Shown piece after piece: positions 11,707 to 22,150 of a stretch of 64,000 nt of DNA; position 1 is the first letter of the stretch, and each line of letters begins with the position of its first letter. The stretch is from Fragum whitleyi (taxonomy: Eukaryota; Mollusca; Bivalvia; Cardiida; Cardiidae), in NCBI GenBank assembly GCA_948146395.1, contig OX411547.1:28147114-28211113 (forward strand), written 5' to 3'. The position numbers were made by a program, and so were the translations under genes. The notes under the pieces are model-generated. The model was not told where the DNA came from, did no database searches, and was given only the letters and a program-made list of their open reading frames with translations.

Positions 11707-12245
11707 ATTTTGATTTCATTTATGTATTTCAGTGCATTATTGAGAAATAATAGTAGATTATCACTTGATAAACTCAATGCCTTACCAGTGAAATAACCAA
11801 AACCTAATGCCCTGCTTTGGTTATTTCAACCTATCTGATTATCTAAATGGAGCATAAAATGTGGCATCATAATGAACATTGCAAAGCAATAACATGCAAA
11901 ATGAGGCACTTTTATGAAAAATTGTCCCAAAATTTTCACATTTTGTCTCCTGTTTGAATTAAAGAAATAGAATAATCACTTGTTATTTGCATAAAATCAA
12001 TTGATGGTTCATTGAGTGAACAACAAAAGCAATATTTTCATTTGTGTCTGAAAATATAGCTTTTAATGTGGCTCAAAGAAATATGAATCAATCTTACACC
12101 AAAACAAGGATTATCCTCTATTTAATCATGTACCATCATCATTACTTATAGTGAAGGTTACTATTAAAAATGCCAAACAGAGGTAAAGATAAGAGGGGAT
12201 AACTCCAGTGTTATATAATTGGATAATTCTCACTCTTGGCGTGCT
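11707..12245 (+). other. PKNOX 3' untranslated region / downstream sequence
   Basis: AT-rich with no ORF of note. ATTAAA at 11958-11963 is the first plausible polyadenylation signal, about 250 bases after the stop. A repeat shared with 7850-7960 begins near 12005 and may mark the limit of the transcript. Confidence 0.4.
12005..12108. repeat. Dispersed repeat, copy 2 (pair with 7850-7960)
   Basis: It aligns with the intronic copy over about 100 bases, with a short deletion in the loop of the hairpin. Confidence 0.55.
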
Positions 12246-12486
12246 GGGGCCTGTATTACTAAACATCTTACGATCATTTTTGCACAAGTCAAAAATGAAA
12301 ATTGTTTTTACAGTGGTAACTAAATATGGAATTCTGCCATGCATCATCTCATTGGAATCGTCTTTTTAAGACGATTTGTATAAGATATTGCAAGGCAGAA
12401 TCAAACAATGAATGAAAACACCAGGTACGATTAGTGATTTAGACTTACGATTAATTTTTTGGTAAGAAATTTAGTAAAACGACCCC
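12246..12486. mobile_element. MITE family 3
   Basis: The ends are GGGGCCTGTATTACTAAACATC and (inverted) GGGGTCGTTTTACTAAATTTC. The centre has CATTGGAATCGTC...GACGAT. Two more copies are at 25249-25494 and 38201-38438. Confidence 0.78.
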
Positions 12487-12879
12487 TGATCCCTCAATAT
12501 TCCTGTTTTGGAGGGAAGTATAGATAAAGACCAGCCGGCACATGTATTATGTTGTGAAAATTTTTCTGATAAAGCTTTCCATCATTTGAAACAGACTTAC
12601 ATTTGAAATAGGCACTCAATCGCCTATAGTTACTGAAAGATGATGATCAAGTTTTATCAGCTCTAGGAAAACCTGCCTTAATGAAGATAAAAATAACGGT
12701 AGACTAAGGACCATTTCTTGAAACATGCAAAATTTGTATTTATTAAACAAAAAAAATTGAGTTATTTCCAAAAATAATTGGAAACTTCTTATCATTTTAT
12801 GTAATTAATTTCCCATAAACTGGAATTTTTATACTCTGAAGTCTATAAACGGGAAACATTAAGGAAAAAGATACATTGC
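12487..12879. other. Intergenic, nothing recognised
   Basis: AT-rich single-copy-looking sequence without splice-flanked ORFs or clear repeats. Confidence 0.5.
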
Positions 12880-14138
12880 TTTTTAGCTCACCTGAGCACA
12901 TCCTGCTCAAGGTGAGCTTTTGTGATCATTGAATGTCCGTCGTGCGGTGTGCATCGTCTGTCGTCCGGCGTCAACAATCTCAGTTGTTTACACCAAAAAT
13001 ATGGCCCAATCTTCATGAAACTTGGTCAGAATGTTGGCCAGGTCACAAGGATGAACCCTATTGAAAATGGGAAGGATCCAAGCCATATCACGGGAAAAGG
13101 GGCCTTAAAGACAATTTTCTTGTTTACATCCTAGAGGCCACAAATATGGCCAAATCTTCATGAAACTTGGTCAGAATGTTGGCCTGGTCACAAGGATTTA
13201 CCCTATTGAAAATGCCAAATTACGGGAAAAGGGGCCTTAATGACAATTTTCTTGTTTACACTCTAGAGGCCACAATTATGGCCCAATCTTCATGAAACTT
13301 GGTCAGAATATTGGCCAGGTCACAAGTATGAAGCCTATTGAAAATGGGAAGGATCCATGCCATATCTTGCAAAAAGGGGCCTTAATGAAAATGTTCTTGT
13401 TTACAGCCTAGAGACCACAAATTTGGCCCAATCTTCATGAAACTTGGTCAGAATGTTGGTCAAGTCACAAAAATGAACCCTATTGAAAATTGGAAGGATC
13501 CATGCCATATCAAAGGAAAAGGGGCCTTAATGACAATTTTCTTGTTTACACTCTAGAGGCCATAAATATGGCCCAATCTTCATGAAACTTGGTCAGAATA
13601 TTGGTCAGGTCACAAGGATTAACCCTATTGAAAAGGGGAAGGATCCATGCCATATCACAGGAAAAGAGGCCTTAATGACAATTATCTTGTTAAACCTCTT
13701 GAAGCCACTATTATGGCCCAATCTTCATGAAACTTGGTCTGAATATTGGCCAGGTCACAAGGATTAGCCACATTGAAAATGGGAAGTATCCATGCCATAT
13801 CACAGGAAAAGGGGCCTTAACGACAATTATCTTGTTAAAGCTCTTGAAGCCACAAATATGGCCATATCTTCATGAAACTTGGTCAGAATGTTGGTCAAGT
13901 CACAAAAATGAACCCTTTTGAAAATGGAAAGGATCCATGCCATATCACAGGAAAAGGGGCCTTAATGATAATTTTCTTGTTACATGTATAACTCAAAAGG
14001 CCACAATTTTGGCCCAAACTTCTTGAAACTTGGTTTTGTGTTGAAATAGTCTTCTTAGACATCTGCCTATTTAAATGATTTGATGTAACAGGGGTCAAAA
14101 AAGGTGAGCGATCTAGGACCATCATGGTCCTCTTGTTT
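12880..14138 (-). mobile_element. Pearl/Helentron-like element, 145-bp cores (GGCCAGGTCACAAG type)
   Basis: It has the terminal TTTTAGCTCACCTGAGCAC hairpin, GTCCGTCG...GTCGTCCGGCGTC, then about seven cores of about 145 bp with ATCTTCATGAAACTTGGTCA and GGAAAAGGGGCCTTAATGAC. It ends GAGCGATCTAGGACCATCATGGTCCTCTTGTTT. The cores are distantly related to those at 17271. Confidence 0.75.
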
Positions 14139-14924
14139 CAATACTTGCATTCTCTTTTCTATTTCAACCCAAAATGAAATTACAGTTGAAGACCTTTGAA
14201 CTTGGGTTAGTCTATTAGTCTAACGATAGAGGAATACCCAATCTGGCACTCACTCAAAAATTAGTACATCCACATGAATATAAATGCACTTGAATTTGCT
14301 TATCAGCACTTAGAATACAAACTTGGAAAGACAGCTGAAATTACCAAATGACATCATTTAGGCATGTTTTCCTGGATGACGGATCGATTACTTTGTCTAT
14401 CTCACATTGCTCAATGGTAAAGGAATTGCCTCTCTCTGTTATTGTGGTCAATTTTTGCTTTTGTTAAATAAGGAAAAAATTCTCATTTTGCGATTTAAAG
14501 ACATGAGTTCATTAGAATGCATTAATACAAGCATAATTTCTCAGAATGATTTACTCAAAATATGAAACAGAAACTCTCATAATGGCCAGGGCATTTGAAG
14601 AATTGCATTAAAAATAGTTAAGAAATAGCAAGCCGTTCTCCTCTTCCCACAGTATTTTTCAATGATTTTTCTCTTTAGGGTGTCAATTTACAAGACTGAG
14701 TGGTAATGGGTGAAAGCGTTCAAAACCTTATAATGCAGGGAGACTGAGATCATCTTGTTATATTATTCAATACTATTAGAGCTTTAAATTGTTTTGTATT
14801 ATCTTCCAAAGTGCAATTAGTGTTTTATTAAATTAGTGTTGTGAATAGTGTTATGGATTTAATTTGTAAATATAATTTTTTATATACTGCAGAAGGTGGC
14901 CATATATTGTCATTTGATGGCATA
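14139..14924. other. Intergenic, nothing recognised
   Basis: AT-rich sequence without coding signal or recognised repeat. Confidence 0.5.
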
Positions 14925-15305
14925 CCGTAAAAATTTTATTAGAGCCCCATACTCTTATAAAATCCTATACCCCTTTTGGATGTTGAAATCGACCATTTTT
15001 GATATGCTTTAACAAAGTCCTGAAGCCTCTTATAAAAGCCCATCCCCACAAAATCAAGGGCAAAAACAATTCAACGGAGGATTTATGCACCTTTTTGTTC
15101 ATGTTTATTTTTGGCCGTTTTTTCATCATCTTAACAAATATTGATGGCTCAGCATGAAACATTTGTTTATATGCTCGTAGGCAGATACAAGTGTTCCATG
15201 CTGAGACACCGATAGGAAGCGTAGCCTCTTATTAAAGCCTGTCCCTTTCTACTGGAAATTTGATGATTCTAATAGAACCCTGGGGTTCTATTAGAGCTTT
15301 TACGG
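14925..15305. mobile_element. MITE with TA target duplication
   Basis: It begins CCGTAAAAATTTTATTAGAG and ends (inverted) CCGTAAAAGCTCTAATAGA. TA flanks both sides (14923-14924 and 15306-15307), as expected for a Tc1/mariner-type element. A GATGGCTCAGCATG hairpin (15143-15213) sits inside it. Confidence 0.7.
15143..15213. repeat. Mini-foldback family 5 (GCTCAGCATGAAAC)
   Basis: The arms GATGGCTCAGCATGAAAC and GTTCCATGCTGAG-CACC pair with an imperfect centre. Relatives lie at 43209-43286 and 56752-56817. Confidence 0.6.
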
Positions 15306-15458
15306 TAAATTGTGACTAGCACTCTTGTTGTAGCTGTTGATTGTCTTTATTCTGTACAAGACAGGTTCAGAATAAGTTTATCTGTCAACCAACCAAGAAA
15401 AAGACAACAAAATGAAAAGAAATCCAAATTCAAAGAGTTATACAACATTTTTATCCCT

Positions 15459-15685
15459 TTAACCCTTTCCTGTTTTACAAAATATTGGACCTGTCCAAAC
15501 TCAAAGGTTTTGCAGACGAAAATTTAAAGTGGATCTAATTTGAAAATAACCATTCAGTAGGGTGGAAAATATGTGGAAAAAGAAGAAATTGCTTGTCAGA
15601 AGCAATTTCTTCTTTTTTCACAATGTTTTCTCAATTATAAAATCACAGGCACGTGAAAAGCAGGGATTAAACAGCAAAGGGTTAA
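15459..15685. mobile_element. MITE family 2, second copy (opposite orientation)
   Basis: The ends TTAACCCTTTCCTGTTTTAC and (inverted) TTAACCCTTTGCTGTTTAA, the central AGAAGAAATTGCTTGTCAG hairpin and the interior GTTTTGCAGACGAAAATTTA match the reverse of 10606-10834. Confidence 0.8.
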
Positions 15686-15775
15686 ATTTCCTTGAATTAT
15701 AGACTGGTCCAAATTAAGTCAACGTAAAAAAATGTGCTAAGAAAAAGGGTGCTACTAGTATTTGAAAGGAAACAC

Positions 15776-17203
15776 TTTTTATACGCCGCCGGAGGCGGAC
15801 GTATATTGGCGTCATCTTCTCCGTCTGTCCGTCCGTCCATCCGTCCATCCATCCGTCCGTCCGTCCATCCGTCCGTCCATCCGTCCGTCCGTACGTCCGT
15901 CCACTTTTCTTGTCAACGCAACTCCTCCTAAACTACTGGCTGGATCTTCTTGAAACTTGGTCAATATTATCACCTCAATTGGTAGATGTGCATGAAGGAA
16001 GGATTTTACGGTTCGTTGATTTTTGCCTGAGTTATGCCCCTTGATAACTTAGTCTCTGGGTCCACTTTTCTTGTCAACGCAACTCCTCCTAAGTTTCTGG
16101 CTGGATCTTCTTGAAACTTGGTCAATGTAATCACCTCAATTGGTAGATGTGCATGAAGGAAGGATTTTACGGTTCATTGATTTTTGCCTGAGTTATGCCC
16201 CTTGATAACTTAGTCTCTGGGTCCACTTTTCTTGTCAACGCAACTCCTCCTAAGTTTCTGGCTGGATCTTTTTGAAACTTGGTCGATGTTATCACCTCAA
16301 TTGGTAGATGTGCATGAAGGAAGGATTTTACGGTTCATTGATTTTTGCCTGAGTTATGCCCCTTGATAACTTAGTCTCTGGGTCCACTTTTCTTGTCAAC
16401 GCAACTCCTCCTAAGTTTCTGGCTGGATCTTTTTGAAACTTGGTCGATGTTATCACCTCAATTGGTAGATGTGCATGAAGGAAGGATTTTATGGTTCGTT
16501 AATTTTTGCCTGAGTTATGCCCCTTGATAACTTAGTCTCTGGGTCCACTTTTCTTGTCAACGCAACGCCTCCTAAGTTTCTGGCTGGATCTTTTTGAAAC
16601 TTGGTCTATGTAATCACCTCAATTGGTAGATGTTCATGAAGGAAGGATTTTACGGTTCATTGATTTTTGCCTAAGTTATGCCCCTTAAAACTTAGTCTCT
16701 GGGTCCACTTTTCTTGTCAACGCAACTCCTCCTAAGTTTCCGGCTGGATCTTCTTGAAACTTGGTCAATGTTATCACCTCAATTGGTAGATGTGCATGAA
16801 GGAAGGATTTTATGGTTTGTTGATTTTTGCCTGAGTTATGCCCCTTAAAAACTTAGTATCTAGGGCTCATTGAAATTGCAGCCTTTTGAACACAAATCCT
16901 CCTTACTTTTTGTCTTTATTTAAATGAAACTTGGTCAATGTCATCACCATAATTTGAAGATGTACATGGATCAAGGATTTTATGGCTCATTTATTTCCCT
17001 GAATTATGCCCCCTTAAAACTTAGTGCCTGGGGCTTATTGAAATTGCAGCCATGTGAAGGCAACTCCTCCTAACTTTTTGTCTTGATTTAAATGAAACTT
17101 GGTCATTTTCAATTTGGTTCTGTCAAAATAAGTAGTGTCTACAATTATTTCTGTGAAACAGCAGCAATGTGGCGGCGTATTTTGTGACGATGGCACTCTT
17201 GTT
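15776..17203 (-). mobile_element. Pearl-like element with exact 161-bp cores, third terminal type
   Basis: It starts TTTTTATACGCCGCCGGAGG (palindromic GCCGCC/GGCGG), then a long CCGT/CCAT microsatellite (15820-15902). At least five cores follow with a period of exactly 161 (AGTCTCTGGGTCC at 16051, 16212, 16373, 16534), then two diverged ones. It ends GGCGGCGTATTTTGTG...GCACTCTTGTT. The middle cores are nearly identical, so they amplified recently. Confidence 0.8.
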
Positions 17204-17218
17204 ATGTGGTAGAAATCT

Positions 17219-17270
17219 TATAGGAAAAGGAGAAATTAATTGCTTCAAGCAATTTCTTCTTTTTCTACAA
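17219..17270. repeat. Short hairpin (GAAGAAATTGCTTG family)
   Basis: GGAAAAGGAGAAATTAATTGC pairs imperfectly with GCAATTTCTTCTTTTTC. It sits directly between two pearl-like elements. Confidence 0.5.
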
Positions 17271-19297
17271 TTTTTTAGCTCACCTGAGCACGAAGTGCTC
17301 AAGGTGAGCTATTGTGATGGGTTGCTGTCCGGCGTCCGGTGTCCATCGTCCGTCGTCAAACTTTACCTTGTGTGCACTCTAGAGGCCACAATTTTGGCCC
17401 AAATGTCTTGAAACTTGGTCAGAATGTTTGTCTCCATCAAATCTCGGTCAAGTTCGAAATTGGGTCAAGTGGGGTCAAAAATGGGGTCAAGGGGTCAAAT
17501 TTTAGAAAAACCTTGTGTGCAATCTAGAGCCCAAATGTCTTGAAACTTGGTCAAAATGTTTGTCTCCATCAAATCTCGGCCAAGTTTGAAATTGGGTCAA
17601 GTGGGGTCAAAAATGGGGTCAAGGGGTCAAATTTGAGAAAAACCTTGTGTACGCTCTAGAGACCACATTTGTGGCCCAAATGTCTTGAAACTTGGTCAGA
17701 ATGTTTGTCTACATCAAATCCCGATCAAGTTCAAATTGGGTCAAGTGGGGTCAAAAATGGGGTCAAGGGGTCAAATCTTGGAAAAACCTTGTGTGCGCTC
17801 TAGAGACCAAATTTGTGGTCCAAATGTCTTGAAACTTGGTCACAATAATTGTCTACATCAAATCCCGATCAAATTCGAAATTGGGTCAAGTGGGATCAAA
17901 AATGGGGTCAAGGGGTCAAATCTTAGAAAAACCTTGTGTGCCCTCTAGAGGCCATATTTTTGGCCTAAATGTCTTGAAACTTGGCCACAATAATTGTCTC
18001 CATCAAATCTCAGTCAAGCCTGAAATTGGGTCAAGTAGGGTCAAGGGGTCAAATTTGAGAAAAACCTTGTGTGTACTCTAGAGGCAATATTTTTGGCCCA
18101 AATGTTTTGAAACTTGGTCAGAATGTTTGTCTCCATCAAATCTCGGCCAAGTTTGAAATTGGGTCAAGTGGGGTCAAAAATGGGGTCAAGGGGTCAAATC
18201 TTAGAAAAACCTTGTGTGCCCTCTAGAGGCCATATTTTTGGACCAAATGTCTTGAAACTTGGTTAGAATGTTTGTCTCCATCAAATCTCAGTCAAGTCTG
18301 AAATTGGGTCAAGTAGGGTCAAAAATGGGGTAAAGGGGTCAAATCTTAGAAAAACCTTGTGTTCACTCTAGAGGCCATATTTTTGGCCCAAATGTTTTGA
18401 AACTTGGTCAGAATGTTTGTCTCCATCAAATCTCGGCCAAGTTTGAAATTGGGTCAAGTGGGGTCAAAAATTGGGTCAAGGGGTCAAATATAAGAAAAAC
18501 CTTGTGTGCACTCTAGAGGTCATATTTTTGGTCCAAATGTCTTGAAACTTGGTCAGAATGTTTGTCTCCATCAAATCTCGCTCAAGTTCGAAATGGGTCA
18601 AGTGGGGTCAAAAATGGGGTCAAGGGGTCAAATCTTAGAAAAACCTTGTGGGCTCTCTAAAGGCCATATTTTTGGCCCAAATGTCTTGAAACTTGGTCAA
18701 AATAATTGTCTCCACCAAATCTCGGTTAAGTTTAAAAATGGGTCAAGTAGGGTCAAAAATGGGATCAAAGGGTCAAATCTAAAAAAACCTTGTGTGCACT
18801 CTAGAGGACATATTTTTGGCTCAAATGTCTTGAAACTTGGTCAGAATGTATTTCTCCATCAAATCTCGGTCAAGTTCAAATTGGATCAAGTTGGGTCAAA
18901 AATGGGGTCAAGGGTTCAAATCTTGGAAAAACCTTGGTTGTACTCTAGAGGCCACATCTTTGGTCCAAATGTCTTGAAACATGTTTGTCTCCATCAAATC
19001 TCAGTCATGTTCAAAATTGGGTCAAGTGGGGTCAAAATTGGGGTCAAGGGGTCAAATCTTTAAAAAAAGAAAACATGTTTACTCAAATACCTTGAAACTT
19101 GGTCAATATGTTTGTTTGAAACCTAGGTCAAGTTTGAAATTGCCTTGAAATCTTACACAAGTTTGATAGAGTGTCAAAAACGTTTTTTAGTACTTTAGAG
19201 GCAACATTTTTAACTGAAATGTTTTCTTCTTGATCTCTTTGACTTTTGTTTAGTCATGCATCAGGTGAGCGCTTTAGGGCCAATGGCCCTCTTGTTT
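17271..19297 (-). mobile_element. Pearl/Helentron-like element, about ten 145-bp cores (GGGTCAAG type)
   Basis: It has the terminal hairpin TTTTTTAGCTCACCTGAGCACG...GGTGAGCTATTGTGAT and a CGTCC stretch. Cores of about 145 bp follow with CTCTAGAGGCCATATTTTTG, CTTGAAACTTGGTCA and GGGGTCAAAAATGGGG. It ends CAGGTGAGCGCTTTAGGGCCA...GGCCCTCTTGTTT. Frame-preserving repeats make spurious ORFs here. Confidence 0.78.
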
Positions 19298-19461
19298 AAG
19301 TCTTAAGATCACATGGATTTTAATTCCTTGGAGTGTACCAATGTTTATGTTATGAAAATAAATTGTCAAATAAGGTAGCAAATATTGTGACTAAACTTGA
19401 AATGCTTGAAGGCTCAAACAATTTCTCCTTAAGCTTCAAAGTATTTCTCAATTATGAAAAC

Positions 19462-19748
19462 TTTTTTTAGCTTGGCTGTTTTTAAAAACATGAGGTGTCG
19501 CTTTAGCCTTTGTGTCCTTGTAGTTGCAGTGCAGATACTTTGACATTTTGTGATATCTCTGGTATTACTTAAGGCATTCACTAGAAACTTGGCACACATG
19601 TTAAGCATCAAAAAAGCAACCAATACTATCAAGTGAGATAAATCTAGGTGCTTTTTGTGTGAATATTGCCCCTTTTTCGACTTATATTTTCTATCCATAG
19701 GCAGCACCCAACAGCCGAGCATAGGCACCTGTAGGAGGTGCTTTTGTT
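19462..19748 (-). mobile_element. Single-core pearl-like element, fourth terminal type
   Basis: TTTTTTTAGCTTGGCTG at the left matches CAACAGCCGAGCATAGGCACC at the right as inverted ends, followed by GGTGCTTTTGTT. Its sister at 21135-21438 has the same ends. Confidence 0.65.
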
Positions 19749-19812
19749 AAACGGGGATATTCTGTGTTATTTCTCACCTGGCAGGGAGAGGCTTAGCTGT
19801 GACGGTGTTTGG

Positions 19813-20848
19813 TTTTTAGCTCCACTGGCTGAAAGCCACTGGGGCTATTGTCATGGCGTTGTGTCCGTCGTGCGTCCATCCGTACATGCGTCCGTGCGTC
19901 CGGTCGTAAACTTTTTCTTTAAAAATCTTCTCCTCAGAAACTACTGGATGAATTTCAACCAAACTTCACAGGAATGATCCTTGGGTGACCCTCTTTCAAA
20001 GTTGTTCAAAAAATTTTGATCCGATGAAAAACATGGATTTAATGGGCGTGGCTAATTTCCAAATATGGTAAAAAGTGATTTTTCTCAGGTTCTAATAAAT
20101 GGATACCAATTAAATTTTACATGAATGATCCTTGGGTGACTCTTTATCAGTCTACCAAAAATTATTTTGATCGGATGAAAAATATATATTTTATGGGTGG
20201 AGGTCATTTCTCTATATGTTATATAGTTGAAACTTTGAAAATCATTTTTTCAGAATCTAACAGACAGATATCAACCAAATTTTACATGATTGATCCTTTG
20301 GTGACCCTTTATCAATCTACAAAAAGTTATTGTGATCTGATGAAAAATATGTGTATTATGGGCGGAGGTCATTTCTCTATATGTTATATAGTGGAAACTT
20401 TGAAAATCATTTTCTCAGGATGAAATTGATGGATATCACTGAAATTTCACTAGAATGATCCTTGAGTGACCCTTTATCAGTCTACCAAACATTATTGTGA
20501 TCGGATGAAAAATTTGTATTTTTTGGCATAGGTCATTTCTCTTTATGTTATATAGTGGAAACTTTGAAAATCATTTTCTCAGAATGTAATTGATGGATAT
20601 CAATCAAACTTCATTAGTATGATCCTTGGGTGACCCATTATCATGCAGCTAAAAATTATTGTCATTGGATGAAAAATATGTTTTTTATTGGCATAGGTCA
20701 TTTCTCTTTATGTTAAATTGTGGAAACTGAAAATCATTTCAACATCCGTAGAACCGAAAATATCTAAAAATCTAGTCAAAACTTAGATTTTCTATTACAA
20801 GAATTTCAAGCCTGTGGAGCGACTCAAGCCATTCATGGCTTTCTAGTT
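19813..20848 (-). mobile_element. Pearl-like element, fifth terminal type, 165-bp cores
   Basis: It starts TTTTTAGCTCCACTGGCTG with palindromic AGCCACTGGGGCT, then GTCCGTCGTGCGTCC. Cores of about 165 bp carry GAATGATCCTTGGGTGACCC (19972, 20123, 20288, 20453). It ends GAGCGACTCAAGCCATTCATGG with CTTTCTAGTT, a changed form of the usual CTCTTGTTT. A close copy is at 47896-48790. Confidence 0.75.
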
Positions 20849-21134
20849 CAAAAGAGAGTTGGCAATTATGGGCAACATCAGTAAATAACTTACCATAAGT
20901 GAACATGTTTCATCATTTGGTTGACAAAACCTGTTAACTTCAGCTTATCCAAGCTGGGCTTGTGAGGGTTTGGTCATCTACCAACAATTTCAAGTTTGTT
21001 GATTATCTTGAAAGTGAGTAAATATTTGAAATAAACTGGTTTACCTTAACCTCAAATCGACGGCCTGTTACTTAGGCCCTACCCTACCACGGCAAACATT
21101 ATGTATTATAATTCAATTGAAAATCACGAGATAG
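20849..21134. other. Short unique spacer
   Basis: No coding signal or repeat seen. Confidence 0.5.
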
Positions 21135-21438
21135 TTTTTAGCTCGGCTGTTTTCGGAGAAAACCCTAGGTATTGCTATAGCCTCCGTGTCGTTGGCGTCG
21201 TTGTCGTCGTCGTCGTCGCGCGAAAACTTTGACATTTTGATATATCTCTGGTTCTACTGAAGGCATTCACTTAAAACTTGGCACACATGTTCACCATCAA
21301 AAGAGCAACCTATACTAGCAAGGGGGATAACTCTAGATGCATTTTGTGCAAATTATGCCCCTTTTTCGACTTAGATTTTTTCCCACCATCCAGCACTCGA
21401 CAGCCGAGCGTAGGCACCCGTAGGCGGTGCTCTTGTTT
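21135..21438 (-). mobile_element. Single-core pearl-like element, fourth terminal type
   Basis: TTTTTAGCTCGGCTGTTTTC at the left, a GTCGTCGTCGTCG microsatellite at 21190-21217, and CGACAGCCGAGCGTAGGCAC then GGTGCTCTTGTTT at the right. It shares the interior CTTGGCACACATGTT with 19462-19748. Confidence 0.7.
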
Positions 21439-22150
21439 CAAACTAGCTTCTAACCCATTTCCATGTTGCTTTGCACACTCCTGAGAGAGATGATGGATTC
21501 CAGTCACTGCTAGCCAACTTCGACACTGGTTTGAATGCATCTCATTAAGAGTGTAATGGCCAAATAAAGTCTCTATTCTGTGTGGCTTAATTCTGTAACC
21601 ATCAGTTTGCAAGTCCCACAGGCTAAAAACTTGGTCTACAAGTCATTTTTACCATTAGCTTAATAATATCATCAGGGATTAAATTTTCTTAGCTCCATTT
21701 GTATTGAGGCTTATTTGGGGCAGTGGATTTGTAACTGGAGAGTTGTGGGTTTGAGATCACTTTGAAGTAAGTTTTATCTTTTTCCAGGACATAGAGGATT
21801 GAAACATGTTTTTCACAAACATTTTCTTCTTTCCCCACAGTTTTATTAATTTATCATCTCAGAGTTGAGATTGTGTATCATCTGTTTGAATTATGGCATA
21901 ATAAAATATAACAAGGTTGTAGAGCCTATATTTTATGCAATTATTTCAGTTTTGTACAATAAATTATACAACATTGAGAAAATGATGAAAATGATTAAAA
22001 ATCAACAAAGAATATTTCTTCTGTGTGTTGTATTGTCAATCCCAATGTTTGTTTATTTTGTTGTTTATTGGCAAGTAGTCTGTTTGCTGCTGCTTCTGGA
22101 CAATTTGTTAGCAATAAAACCTGTTGTTTGGCCTATGGAAATACGATAGA
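21439..22150. other. Intergenic, nothing recognised
   Basis: AT-rich. ORFs here are short, without splice context or recognisable protein similarity. Confidence 0.5.

Noticed and set aside
15734..15953. S/R/P-rich ORFs
   Set aside because: They are translations of the CCGT/CCAT microsatellite of a pearl-like element.
17271..19063. Long repetitive ORFs (up to 185 codons) on the + strand
   Set aside because: They are readings of tandem 145-bp cores of a pearl-like element and have no protein family features.
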